Program-made: the position numbers and the translations under genes
Assembly (NCBI GenBank): GCA_963724435.1
Contig: CAVRUN010000005.1
Coordinates: 806,001 to 870,000 of the forward strand
Direction of reading: 5' to 3'
DNA: 64,000 nucleotides
Source: AP-15 sp963724435
GTDB lineage: Bacteria > Pseudomonadota > Alphaproteobacteria > ATCC43930 > CGMCC-115725
Notes under the pieces: generated by a model
The model's input: only the letters and a program-made list of their open reading frames with translations
What the model was told of the DNA's origin: nothing
The model's database searches: none
Part shown: positions 45,323 through 53,700 of the stretch, in pieces
How the letters are laid out: each line of letters opens with the position of its first letter
How positions within the stretch are numbered: position 1 is the first letter of the stretch

Positions 45323-47100
45323 TGTGCGGCATCGCCGGGCTGATGACGCTCGATGGCAGGCCGCCGCCGACACCGCCCCTGCGGGCAATGGAAGCGGTGT
45401 TGCGCCACCGTGGGCCGGACGGCGTTGGCCAATATCGTTCCGGCGATACCGGCATGATGCAAACCCGGCTCGCGATCATCGATTTGGCGACCGGCGCGCA
45501 GCCGCTTTATGAGCCCGGCGGCGCCGCACTCATCGCCAATGCCGAGATCTACAATTACATCGAGCTGCGCGACGAGCTCCGCAGCGCCGCCCGCCCGATC
45601 GCGTTCTCAACCCAATCGGATTGCGAGCTACCGCTGCACCTTTATCGCCGGCACGGGCTCGACTTTACCCGGCACCTGCGCGGCATGCATGCGATCGCAC
45701 TGCATGATCCCGCAGCGCGCCGTCTGGTGCTGGCGCGTGATCCGTTCGGGATCAAGCCGCTCTACTACACCGAAAGTACGCAAGGCTTCGCGTTTGCCTC
45801 CGAGCCCCAGGCGCTGATCGAGGCCGGTCTCGTCGCCCCAAAACTGTTGCGGCGCGCGCGCGACGAGTTGATCCAGATGCAGTTCACGACCGGCCGCGAG
45901 ACGATCTTTGCCGGGATCAACCGGGTTCTGCCGGGAGAGACGGTAGTCGTGTGTCAAGGGCGGATTGTCGAGCGCCGTCGGCGGGTGGCGTTGCCGGAAT
46001 ACGGCCCGGTCACTTTAGGCGAAGACGAGGCGTTAGGCAGGCTCGATGCCGCGCTTGCAGACAGCGTGCGCATGCATCAGCGCTCGGACGTGCCGTTCGG
46101 GTTGTTCTTATCGGGCGGGGTCGATTCGACCGCGATCCTGGCGATGATGGCGCGCCTCGCCGAGCGCCCGGTCAAGGCATTTACGATTGGGTTCGACAAT
46201 GGCGACACCGATGAGCGGCCGGCAGCGCGGGAGGCGGCGCGGGCGGTTGGCGCTGAGCATGTCGAAGTCACGCTCTGTGAGGCTGATTTTTGGCGATTGC
46301 TGCCGGAGATCGTGTCTGTCGTCGACGATCCGGCCGCCGATTACGCCATTCTGCCGACCTGGATGCTGGCCCGCACCGCGCGCGAAGCCGGCATCAAGGT
46401 AATCTTGTCGGGCGAGGGCGGCGACGAGCTTTTCGCCGGTTATGGCCGCTATCGCAGCGTCCTGCGGCCTTGGTGGGCGGGCGGGCGGCGACCGCGGGTC
46501 CGTGGCATGCTCGACGATCTCGGTATATTGCGTGGTGAGATCGCCGGTTGGCGAGACGGCATCGCCGCGGCCGAAGTGCATGGCGGCGCCCGCGGCCGAA
46601 CGCCGCTGCAGGCGGCGCAGGCGGTCGATTGCACCGACTGGCTGCCCAACGATCTTCTGATCAAACTCGACCGCTGCCTGATGGCGCACGGCGCTGAGGG
46701 CCGCACCCCCTATCTCGACAGCGAGTTGGCGGCTCTCGCGTTTCGTTTGCCCGACGAGCTGAAAGTACGCCGCGGGCTTGGTAAATGGCTGTTGCGGCGC
46801 TGGCTCGCTGAGCACTTGCCGCAAGCCCAACCCCTCGCGCGCAAACGCGGCTTTACCGTGCCGGCGGCGCGCTGGATCGCCCGGCGCGCCGAGGCGATCG
46901 GCCCGCTCGTGGCGCGCTCGGCGGCGGTGCGCGAAATCTGCCGACCCGATGCGGTCGAGAAATTGTTTGCCGCGGCGGAGCAAAAGCGCGCCGGCCGCGC
47001 CGCCTGGACCCTGCTCTTCTACGCGCTGTGGCATCGCCGCCATATCGAGCGCGTGATTCTCCCGCCAGATACGGTCGCCGCGCTGGCCGATGGCCTTTGA
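45322..47100 (+). CDS. asnB: asparagine synthase (glutamine-hydrolysing) family protein
   Basis: A 592-residue AsnB-type enzyme. It starts MCGIAGLMTL, so after Met removal Cys2 is the glutaminase nucleophile; RHRGPDG and NAEIYNY complete that domain. The synthetase domain has the PP-loop LFLSGGVDSTAIL and SGEGGDELFAGYGRY. At the end of a glycosyltransferase cluster it may amidate a sugar acid or peptide of the surface polymer rather than free aspartate; such paralogues are common in LPS/EPS loci. The start codon overlaps the previous stop. Confidence 0.9.
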   Translation: MCGIAGLMTLDGRPPPTPPLRAMEAVLRHRGPDGVGQYRSGDTGMMQTRLAIIDLATGAQPLYEPGGAALIANAEIYNYIELRDELRSAARPIAFSTQSDCELPLHLYRRHGLDFTRHLRGMHAIALHDPAARRLVLARDPFGIKPLYYTESTQGFAFASEPQALIEAGLVAPKLLRRARDELIQMQFTTGRETIFAGINRVLPGETVVVCQGRIVERRRRVALPEYGPVTLGEDEALGRLDAALADSVRMHQRSDVPFGLFLSGGVDSTAILAMMARLAERPVKAFTIGFDNGDTDERPAAREAARAVGAEHVEVTLCEADFWRLLPEIVSVVDDPAADYAILPTWMLARTAREAGIKVILSGEGGDELFAGYGRYRSVLRPWWAGGRRPRVRGMLDDLGILRGEIAGWRDGIAAAEVHGGARGRTPLQAAQAVDCTDWLPNDLLIKLDRCLMAHGAEGRTPYLDSELAALAFRLPDELKVRRGLGKWLLRRWLAEHLPQAQPLARKRGFTVPAARWIARRAEAIGPLVARSAAVREICRPDAVEKLFAAAEQKRAGRAAWTLLFYALWHRRHIERVILPPDTVAALADGL

Positions 47101-47429
47101 TTCTGGCTGTTACTGATCCAGAAGCTGCGGCCGGCGCGGTCGATCACGGCTCAAAAAAGCAAGCCGAGGCGCATTAGCCGAGCCACGAAACAGTAACCGA
47201 TAAAATGCGACTGGCCGGCATCACTCTGCCGCCGCCCCGCAGGCTGCTCGCCCCAAGCGCCACGTTTCGGCCTACGCATGCCGGAACTGCTTGAAAAGCT
47301 GAGGTATTAGCCGAGCTCGGTTGCTATATCGCTGATATGAGCGGCGGCGCCAAAGTCGCGGGCTCGCCGGATTGGCGATGCCGAGCGTGGCGCCGTTTGT
47401 CTGAAAGTGGCCGATAAAAGGGACCCGAC
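47101..47429. other. intergenic region after the glycan cluster
   Basis: No convincing frame. I see no strong terminator hairpin with a T-run. The last part should hold the promoter of the following small membrane-protein gene. Confidence 0.5.
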
Positions 47430-47711
47430 GTGCGACAGCAGTTACCGGAAGCTCATTACCTACGCCAATTGATCGAACGCCTGGAGCGGGTGTCACGCAT
47501 CATGAACCCGTTGCTGCTTTTTGTTGCCGTGTCGCTCGTCGTGATGAATTTGGCCTTCGTCGTCAACCTGATCGACTGGCGCGTTTCGCCAGGGCCTCCC
47601 GCGGGTTCCGCTGCGGCATCACCCGCCGACGCGAGTTCGTGCAATATCAAGTCGCCGGTCAACGCCGCTGCGGCCGAGCCCAACCCGGGCACTGTGACCG
47701 TTCGCAATTAG
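47430..47711 (+). CDS. small single-pass membrane protein
   Basis: A 93-residue protein starting at GTG, with AAAGGGA a few bases upstream. The N-terminal helix (QLIERLERVSRI) is amphipathic. One transmembrane segment follows (NPLLLFVAVSLVVMNLAFVVNLI). The remaining 40 residues are Pro/Ala/Ser-rich and would be periplasmic. No family is recognised and no partner gene is evident. Confidence 0.55.
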   Translation: MRQQLPEAHYLRQLIERLERVSRIMNPLLLFVAVSLVVMNLAFVVNLIDWRVSPGPPAGSAAASPADASSCNIKSPVNAAAAEPNPGTVTVRN

Positions 47712-47758
47712 GCTATTCTGCCCGGAGCAGGCCGTAGCCGCAGGGGGGCTGCGCAATT

Positions 47759-48088
47759 TCATCGCGGCGCAGGCGACGGCTCGACGGTTTGGATAACCTC
47801 AAAGCCTTCGAATTCGGGGTGGCCGAGATAAAGCGGGCGGTTCGATCCGGCATCCTGGTGGGCGCGGCGGAACGCCTCTGATCGAGTCCAGGCTTCGAAA
47901 TCGGCGCGGCTGCGCCACAATGTGTGTGACGAATAAAGCACGTGGTCCGGGTACTCAGGCCCGCGCAACAGGTGGAACGCGATGAAGCCGGACACATCGC
48001 CCAGATGGCTGTCGCGTGTCGTCCATATCCGCTCGAAATCGGTCTGCGCGCCGGGGACAACCTTGAACCGGTTCATCGCGATAAACAT
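47759..48088 (-). CDS. antibiotic biosynthesis monooxygenase domain protein (IsdG/HmoA-like)
   Basis: A 109-residue dimeric alpha-beta-barrel protein. FIAMNRFKVVPGAQTDFERIW and the Trp/His block LWRSRADFEAWTRSEAFRRAH match the heme-degrading IsdG/HmoA subgroup, where Asn, Trp and His shape the heme pocket. All three are at plausible positions. The ATG at 48088 has AGGAG seven bases upstream; a TTG one codon earlier is less likely. A role in heme iron recovery is probable from family, not shown by context. Confidence 0.8.
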   Translation of the reverse strand: MFIAMNRFKVVPGAQTDFERIWTTRDSHLGDVSGFIAFHLLRGPEYPDHVLYSSHTLWRSRADFEAWTRSEAFRRAHQDAGSNRPLYLGHPEFEGFEVIQTVEPSPAPR

Positions 48089-48233
48089 CAATTGCTCCTT
48101 TCCGTGCCCATAGCTGGTCGGAGATTACTCCGATACGCTGCCACTCCCTACCGTGCGACATGCGTGTGAGCCCATTGCGGCAGACTGTCGGTTTGCCGCA
48201 AAGTGCCATAACTAACAACAACGGGAGGACGCC

Positions 48234-48521
48234 ATGCCCGCCTACGTCCTCGGCGATATCCACGTAACCGACCACGCGAAATATGAGACCTATGTGCCGC
48301 GAGCGCTGGCGAGCATCACCCAGTACGGCGGTCGGGTACTCGCGGTCAGCGACAATCACGAATTGCTCGAGGGTGGTCCCCCACCGGCGCGGACCGTCGT
48401 CATCGAATTCCCCGACGCTGCTGCCGCACACCGCTGGTACCGTTCGCCCGAATATCAAGCGGCGATGCCGATCCGCCTCGTATCGTCTCAGGGGCGCGTG
48501 TTCCTGATCGAAGGAGAGTGA
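48234..48521 (+). CDS. DUF1330 domain protein
   Basis: A 95-residue ferredoxin-like-fold protein of the DUF1330 family. AYVLGDIHVTDHAKYETYVP is the typical start, then RTVVIEFPDAAAAHRWYRSPEYQAAMPIR. Function in this family is unknown, often adjacent to fatty-acid or aromatic catabolism genes as here. ACGGGAGG lies upstream of the ATG. Its stop overlaps a GTG that could start the next gene. Confidence 0.9.
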   Translation: MPAYVLGDIHVTDHAKYETYVPRALASITQYGGRVLAVSDNHELLEGGPPPARTVVIEFPDAAAAHRWYRSPEYQAAMPIRLVSSQGRVFLIEGE

Positions 48522-48529
48522 CGACGGCG

Positions 48530-49576
48530 ATGGACGACAGCGACAACATTATCGTCGATACCGCGACGCGGATCTTCCGGGATCTGTGCGCGCCCGCGAC
48601 GATCAACGATGCCGAGAACGGCGTGTGGCCAAAGGCACTGTGGGACGCGCTTGAGGAATCGGGGCTGCCGCTCGCCTGGGTCGCGGAAGATTTCGGCGGC
48701 GCCGGGGCGACAATGGCGGACGGGTTTGCCGTATTGCGCGCGGCGGGCCGCTTCGCGGTTCCGGTGCCGCTCGCCGAAACTCTGATGGCGGGTTGGCTGC
48801 TGGCGCACGCTGGGATCAAGGCGCCGGCGGGACCGATGACGATCGCCCCAGTGCATGCCGACGGTCACATCACGTCCGGCGACACCGAAAAGCTCAGCGG
48901 CCGCGCTCGCCGCGTGCCGTTTGCCCGCAATGCCGGACATATCGCCGTGCTCGCCTATCGCGGGGACGAGCGGGTCGTCGCTTTGGTTGCCGCCTCGGGA
49001 TTGCCGATTTCACAGGACAAGAGCCTTGCCGGCGAGCCGCGCGATACCGTGTCGTTCGACGGCGTGGTCCCCACGGCGATCAAACCCACGGCAATCGACC
49101 AGGACACAATCCAGCGCCTTGGCGCCGCTGTGCGACTGCAGCAGATGGCCGGCGCTCTGGAAACGATTCTCGAGCAATCGGTGCAATGGGCGCTCGACCG
49201 TTCGCAGTTTGGCCGCCCGATCGCCAAATTCCAGGCGGTTCAGCATAACCTCGCGACCTTGGCCGGCGAAGTTGCCGCGGCGGGTGCGGCCGCCGATCTC
49301 GCCGCCGAAGCCTGCGCCGGTCCGGAACTCGGCGCCGCCGAGGTCGCGATCGCCAAGGTGCGCGCTGGCGAAGCAGCCGGTACGGGGGCGGCAATAGCGC
49401 ATCAGGTGCATGGCGCGATGGGCTTCACCTATGAGCACACACTGCACCATTCGACGCGCCGGTTGTGGAGCTGGCGCGAGGAGTTTGGCAACGAGACGGT
49501 GTGGGCGACCCGGCTCGGTCGCATGGTCGCGGCCCAAGGCGCCGACCGGCTCTGGCCCTTTATCACCCAAGACTGA
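48530..49576 (+). CDS. acyl-CoA dehydrogenase family protein (shorter partner)
   Basis: A 348-residue flavoprotein of the acyl-CoA dehydrogenase superfamily: LPLAWVAEDFGGAGATMADGF, then ALDRSQFGRPIAKFQAVQHNLA and AIAHQVHGAMGFTYEHTLHHSTRRLW. It is shorter than the usual ~380-390 residues, and I do not see the catalytic Glu segment found in the next gene. It may therefore be the non-catalytic chain of a heteromeric dehydrogenase, as in FadE28/FadE29-type pairs (inference). The ATG at 48530 is used; a GTG at 48518 overlaps DUF1330. It lies 10 bases before its partner. Confidence 0.88.
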   Translation: MDDSDNIIVDTATRIFRDLCAPATINDAENGVWPKALWDALEESGLPLAWVAEDFGGAGATMADGFAVLRAAGRFAVPVPLAETLMAGWLLAHAGIKAPAGPMTIAPVHADGHITSGDTEKLSGRARRVPFARNAGHIAVLAYRGDERVVALVAASGLPISQDKSLAGEPRDTVSFDGVVPTAIKPTAIDQDTIQRLGAAVRLQQMAGALETILEQSVQWALDRSQFGRPIAKFQAVQHNLATLAGEVAAAGAAADLAAEACAGPELGAAEVAIAKVRAGEAAGTGAAIAHQVHGAMGFTYEHTLHHSTRRLWSWREEFGNETVWATRLGRMVAAQGADRLWPFITQD

Positions 49577-49586
49577 CGAGGCCGCG

Positions 49587-50747
49587 ATGCCGACCAGCTT
49601 TCGTTTCGATCCGGTCGAACTGCCGCCCGAGGCCAAGGAGTTGCGAGCGGAGGTCCGCGCTTTTTTGCGCCAGGAAGCCGAAAACGGCACCTTGACGGCG
49701 CATCGCGGCAAGGGTGGTTTCTCGCGTGAGTTCAGCCGGAAGGTCGGGGCCAAGGGATGGATCGGCATGACCTGGCCCAAAAAATACGGCGGCCATGAGC
49801 GCTCTCAGCTCGAGCGCTATGTCGTGACCGAGGAGATGTTGGCTGCCCATGCGCCGACCCGCGCGCATTCGACCGCCGACCGGCAGTCGGGGCCGGTGAT
49901 CCTGCGCTATGGCCAGGAGGAAATCCGGGACCAGATCCTGCCGCGCATCGCCGCCGGCGAATTATGTTTTTGCATTGGGTTATCCGAGCCCAATTCGGGA
50001 TCGGACGTGTTCGCCGCCTCGACCCGCGCCACCAAGACCAACGGCGGCTGGCTCGTCAATGGGCGCAAGATCTGGACGTCAAACGCGCATGAAGCGGATT
50101 ACATGATCGCGCTGTTGCGCACCTCGCCCTCCACCAAGGAAAATCGCCGCCACGGGCTGACCCAGTTCCTCGTTAAAATGGACACGCCGGGGATCACGAT
50201 CCGACCGATCATAAATTTAACCGGCGGCCATGATTTTAACGAAGTCGTGTTCGACGATGCCTTTCTGCCCGACTCGCATCTGATCGGCGAAGTCGACATG
50301 GCGTGGAAGCAAGCGACCGACGAATTGGCCTATGAGCGCAGCGGGCCCGACCGCTGGATCGAGACCCTGTCGGCACTGGTCGAGTTTGTCCGGATCGCCG
50401 GCGACGAGCCGGATGATCGCGTGGCCGAAGGAATTGGCCGCCAGGTCGCGCATCTCGCCACCCTGCGCCGCATGTCGCTGTCGGTTGCCGGCATGCTGCA
50501 AGCCGGCAAGACGCCCGGGGTCGAGGCTGCCGTGGTCAAAGATCTCGGCACCAATTTCGAGCAGGCTTTACCCGACAAGATCAGGCTATTGGCGCCGCCC
50601 ATTGGCGACCAGCAGCCGGACAGCAATGACGACCGCTTTGAGGAAGCATTGCGCTATACGACATTGATCGCGCCCAAATTGACGATCCAGGGCGGCACGC
50701 GCGAGATCTTGCGCGGCATCATCGCCCGCGGCCTCGGGCTCAGGTAG
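49587..50747 (+). CDS. acyl-CoA dehydrogenase family protein (catalytic partner)
   Basis: A 386-residue acyl-CoA dehydrogenase. WIGMTWPKKYGGHERSQLERYVVTEEM, CIGLSEPNSGSDVFAASTRA and WLVNGRKIWTSNAHEADYM form the substrate/FAD site. LAYERSGPDRWIE carries the probable catalytic Glu. It forms a pair with the shorter dehydrogenase and is followed by an acyl-CoA synthetase, so a short fatty-acid or side-chain degradation operon is likely. Its last 16 codons (ILRGIIARGLGLR) are repeated 529 bases downstream after a GIY-YIG cassette, with synonymous changes. Confidence 0.92.
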   Translation: MPTSFRFDPVELPPEAKELRAEVRAFLRQEAENGTLTAHRGKGGFSREFSRKVGAKGWIGMTWPKKYGGHERSQLERYVVTEEMLAAHAPTRAHSTADRQSGPVILRYGQEEIRDQILPRIAAGELCFCIGLSEPNSGSDVFAASTRATKTNGGWLVNGRKIWTSNAHEADYMIALLRTSPSTKENRRHGLTQFLVKMDTPGITIRPIINLTGGHDFNEVVFDDAFLPDSHLIGEVDMAWKQATDELAYERSGPDRWIETLSALVEFVRIAGDEPDDRVAEGIGRQVAHLATLRRMSLSVAGMLQAGKTPGVEAAVVKDLGTNFEQALPDKIRLLAPPIGDQQPDSNDDRFEEALRYTTLIAPKLTIQGGTREILRGIIARGLGLR

Positions 50748-50821
50748 AGGGGCTCGGCAAACACGAGCAACAGCCATTGGCAGGTATGCTTGGTCCTGTG
50801 TCTTGCGACGCGCACAGTTGT

Positions 50822-50858
50822 CCCCGTGGCCGGGCTTGCCCCGGCCATCCACGTCTTT
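50822..50858. repeat. 37-bp inverted repeat, left arm, with internal hairpin
   Basis: Contains GGCCGGGCTTGCCCCGGCC, itself able to fold. It is the reverse complement of 51178-51214 with two mismatches. Confidence 0.85.
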
Positions 50859-50894
50859 GCGCGTCCCCTACGACTGAGTGGACCGGTGGCGTGA

Positions 50895-51179
50895 ATGGGT
50901 GCATGGGTCTACATCGTGACTAACGGGCCGAATGGCACGCTCTATATCGGGACCGCGGTAGATCTCGCGCGGCGCGCATGGGAACATCGCGAAGGCATCG
51001 CCGACGGTTTCACCAAGAAGTACGGCCTGCGAACCCTCGTCTATGCCGAATGGCACGATGATGTTCTCTCTGCCAAACAGCGCGAGATGAACATCAAACA
51101 CTGGCGCCGAGCGTGGAAAGTGCAGCTTATCCATCGCGACAATCCGTTTTGGGAAGACCTCTATGATCACCTCGCTTAA
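50895..51179 (+). CDS. GIY-YIG nuclease domain protein
   Basis: A 94-residue single-domain GIY-YIG protein. WVYIVTNGPNGTLYIGTAVDLARRAWEHR holds the two Tyr strands and the catalytic Arg, TKKYGLRTLVYAEWHDD the following strand, and AKQREMNIKHWRRAWKVQLI the catalytic Glu. No DNA-binding domain is fused. It resembles the small standalone YhbQ-like nucleases, whose function is not settled. The gene lies wholly between two inverted repeats; its stop codon touches the right arm. The flanking duplicated gene end suggests a homing-like role. Confidence 0.9.
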   Translation: MGAWVYIVTNGPNGTLYIGTAVDLARRAWEHREGIADGFTKKYGLRTLVYAEWHDDVLSAKQREMNIKHWRRAWKVQLIHRDNPFWEDLYDHLA

Positions 51180-51214
51180 AGACGTGGATGGCCGGGTCAG
51201 GCCCGGCCACGGGG
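51178..51214. repeat. 37-bp inverted repeat, right arm, with internal hairpin
   Basis: Contains GGCCGGGTCAGGCCCGGCC. It is the reverse complement of 50822-50858 apart from two bases in the loop region, and begins within the stop codon of the nuclease gene. Confidence 0.85.
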
Positions 51215-51223
51215 TTCTGGAAT

Positions 51224-51276
51224 GCACGCGCGAGATCTTGCGTGGCATCATCGCCCGCGGCCTCGGCTTGCGTTAA
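51224..51276 (+). pseudogene. displaced duplicate of the acyl-CoA dehydrogenase 3' end
   Basis: In one frame this reads TREILRGIIARGLGLR then TAA. That is the same peptide as the end of the dehydrogenase, which instead uses CGC, GGG, CTC, AGG and TAG where this copy has CGT, GGC, TTG, CGT and TAA. It has no upstream coding sequence and lies 37 bases before the acyl-CoA synthetase ATG. It is likely the original gene end pushed away by the cassette. Confidence 0.75.
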
Positions 51277-51313
51277 CGCTGACAAACCAAAGCATTTATG
51301 CTGGCCATTCTAT

Positions 51314-53461
51314 ATGCCTGACCTCCGTCCCCTTTTTGCTCCGGACAGTGTCGCGATTATCGGCGCCTCGGCGGATACCCATACCTTGCGCGGCCGGACC
51401 ACGGAATCCCTGATCGCGCACGGCTACCCCGGCCCTATCTACCCGGTGACGCGCAGCCAGCCCGAAGTGTTTGGGTTGCGCAGTTATGCGACCGTAGCCG
51501 AATTGCCGGAGGCGCCCGATCTCGCCGTAATCGTGGTGCCGGCGGCTTTTGTCGCGCCGACGCTTGAGGAATGCGGCAAGAAGGGCGTGCGCGCCGCGGT
51601 CGTGATCAGCTCCGGCTTTGCCGAGGAGCGTGGCGAGGCGGCGCGGGCGCGTGACAAGGCGCTGCGAAAGGTCATCGAGCGCTACGGGATTATTGTCTGC
51701 GGCCCCAATTCCGAGGGCATCGTCAATCCGCTAAAGCCGCTTGTCGCGACGTTCAGCCCGGTGTTCCACGATCCAAAGCAGAGCCTTTTCCCGCAGAGCA
51801 ATAAGAGCCGGGCTATCGCGGTCAGCTGTCAGAGCGGTGCTTTGACCTTTGCGTTTTTGAGCCGCGGCCGGCCTCGGCAGCTGCGATTTACCTACCAAGC
51901 CAGTGCCGGTAACCAGATTTGCCTAGAAGCGCACGATTACCTCGATTGGCTCATCCATTCCGACGGCGCCGACATCTTTATCGGCTATCTCGAAAGCATC
52001 CAAAACCCGGCGCGCTTCCGGGCCGTGGCCGAAAAAGCGGCGGACGCCAAAAAGCCGATGATCCTTGCCAAGGTCGGCCGCTCCGAGGCCGGTCGGCGCG
52101 CCGCCGCCTCGCATACCGGCTCGCTCGCGCATGCCGGGGCCGTCGACGACGCGATCTTCCGCCATTACGGGATCATCCGCGGCGAAGACCTCGATCATGT
52201 GCTCGATATCGCCGCCGCCTTCGCCTTCTGCAAATTACCAAAGGGCAACCGCGTTGCCGTGATCACCGGCTCGGGCGGCAGCGCGGTCTGGATGTCCGAC
52301 ATCCTGTCAGCCCATGGGCTCGAACTCCCCGTGCTCGAAGAGGAGCTGCAACAGCGCCTGATGGCGCTCCTTCCGTCCTACGCCTCGGCGCAGAACCCGG
52401 TCGACGCCACCGCGCAGGCGATCCACGAGGTCGGTTACGCCAAGCTCGTCGAGATCGTGCGCGAGTCGCGCAATATCGACACGATCCTGTTGATCGGCTC
52501 CCTCGCCAATGAAGCGACCGCAAAGACGCGTGCCGAGGAATTGGCAACGGTCACCGGCGCGACAGAGCAGCCGATCATCCTGTCGACCTACACGACCGCG
52601 ACCGAGGGCGCCATGGCGGCGTTCGCCGAGGCCGGCATCCCGTGCTACACCTCGATGCCGAGTTGCGCCCGCGCGATCCGGGCATTGGTCGATTACGCCC
52701 GCTTCCAGGCGCGCCGACGCCGGGAGCCGCCGCCGGTCACAACGCCATCGATCCGCGAACAAACCGCGCGCGCGCTCGCCGCCGCCAGCCCGGTGCTGAC
52801 CGAGAACGCGGCCAAGGCATTGCTCGCCGGTTACGGGATCCCGCGACCGCCGGAGGTTTTGGCCATGTCCGCCGACGAGGCTGCAGTGGCCGCAGCCCGC
52901 ATCGGAGGCGCGGTCGCCCTCAAGGTGCAATCGCCGGAGATCACTCATAAGACCGAAGCGGGTGCGGTGGCATTGCGGATCGAGGGCGAAGCCGCGGTGT
53001 GCGACGCGTACGCCAAGGTGCTGGCCAATGCCAAAGCCGCCCACTCCGACGCCACGATCGAAGGCGTGCTCGTGCAACAGATGGCGCCGCCTGGCGTCGA
53101 AATCATTCTCGGCATCAGCCGCGACCCCGATTTTGGCCCGATGCTGATGGTCGGGCTCGGCGGCATCCATGTCGAAGTACTGCGCGACGTGGCGTTCTCA
53201 CCGGTTCCGATCGGCCCCGACGAGGCCCTCGCCCTCCTCGCCGAGCTGCGTGGGGCCGCCCTCTTTGACGGCGTGCGCGGCGCCCCGCCCGCCGATAAAG
53301 CAGCACTCGCCAACTTAATGGCGAACCTCTCTCGCTTCGCCGCCGATCATGCCGACGCGATCCAAGAAATCGACCTCAACCCGGTCATCGTCCACCCCGA
53401 GGGCAAGGGCCTAACGATCGCCGACGCCCTAATCGTCAAAAGCCAAGCCTCGAACGGATAA
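51314..53461 (+). CDS. ADP-forming acyl-CoA synthetase (acetate--CoA ligase family)
   Basis: A 715-residue fused-subunit NDP-forming acyl-CoA synthetase. The CoA-binding domain opens LFAPDSVAIIGASADTHTLRGRTTESL. The ligase-CoA domain has VSCQSGALTFAFLSRG, and the probable phospho-His lies in AAASHTGSLAHAGAVDDAIFRHYG. A C-terminal ATP-grasp domain runs ENAAKALLAGYGIPRPP to HKTEAGAVALRI to QEIDLNPVIVHPEGKG. It activates a carboxylic acid to its CoA thioester, fitting the adjacent acyl-CoA dehydrogenases. Substrate unknown. The ATG at 51314 gives the usual LRPLFAPDSVA opening. Confidence 0.9.
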   Translation: MPDLRPLFAPDSVAIIGASADTHTLRGRTTESLIAHGYPGPIYPVTRSQPEVFGLRSYATVAELPEAPDLAVIVVPAAFVAPTLEECGKKGVRAAVVISSGFAEERGEAARARDKALRKVIERYGIIVCGPNSEGIVNPLKPLVATFSPVFHDPKQSLFPQSNKSRAIAVSCQSGALTFAFLSRGRPRQLRFTYQASAGNQICLEAHDYLDWLIHSDGADIFIGYLESIQNPARFRAVAEKAADAKKPMILAKVGRSEAGRRAAASHTGSLAHAGAVDDAIFRHYGIIRGEDLDHVLDIAAAFAFCKLPKGNRVAVITGSGGSAVWMSDILSAHGLELPVLEEELQQRLMALLPSYASAQNPVDATAQAIHEVGYAKLVEIVRESRNIDTILLIGSLANEATAKTRAEELATVTGATEQPIILSTYTTATEGAMAAFAEAGIPCYTSMPSCARAIRALVDYARFQARRRREPPPVTTPSIREQTARALAAASPVLTENAAKALLAGYGIPRPPEVLAMSADEAAVAAARIGGAVALKVQSPEITHKTEAGAVALRIEGEAAVCDAYAKVLANAKAAHSDATIEGVLVQQMAPPGVEIILGISRDPDFGPMLMVGLGGIHVEVLRDVAFSPVPIGPDEALALLAELRGAALFDGVRGAPPADKAALANLMANLSRFAADHADAIQEIDLNPVIVHPEGKGLTIADALIVKSQASNG

Positions 53462-53543
53462 AGCCGCAGCCTCCAAAAGGGCGATGCAGCTCCGCCACAA
53501 GCGGTCCCAGCGGCCATCGGACGACGACTCTGTGCCGTAAGGG

Positions 53544-53589
53544 GTTGTTTGTGGGTCTCCCGATAAGTTGTTTGTGGGTCTCCCGATAA
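53544..53589. repeat. two tandem 23-bp repeats
   Basis: The unit GTTGTTTGTGGGTCTCCCGATAA occurs twice, head to tail and identical, in the gap between the synthetase and the FAD oxidase. The part GGGTCTCCCGATA has a partial inverted character. No function is evident. Confidence 0.8.
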
Positions 53590-53700
53590 ACAGGATCCTA
53601 GACCGGAACCGGTCATCGTCGTGCGCATAGAGATTTGATCGCACATGGCGGGTCCATGAATATCGGCATGGTCGCCTCCCACTCTGAATGTGGAGGACCG

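Larger units (their letters stand above)
50695..51223. mobile_element. putative GIY-YIG cassette inserted at the dehydrogenase 3' end
   Basis: A unit of ~529 bp is bounded by direct repeats of the dehydrogenase's final codons (50695-50747 and 51224-51276; 43 bp with one mismatch, then only synonymous differences). Within it, 37-bp inverted repeats flank a single GIY-YIG nuclease gene. The structure suggests an element that inserted into the end of the gene and carried a replacement end. The mobile nature is inferred from structure only. Confidence 0.6.
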
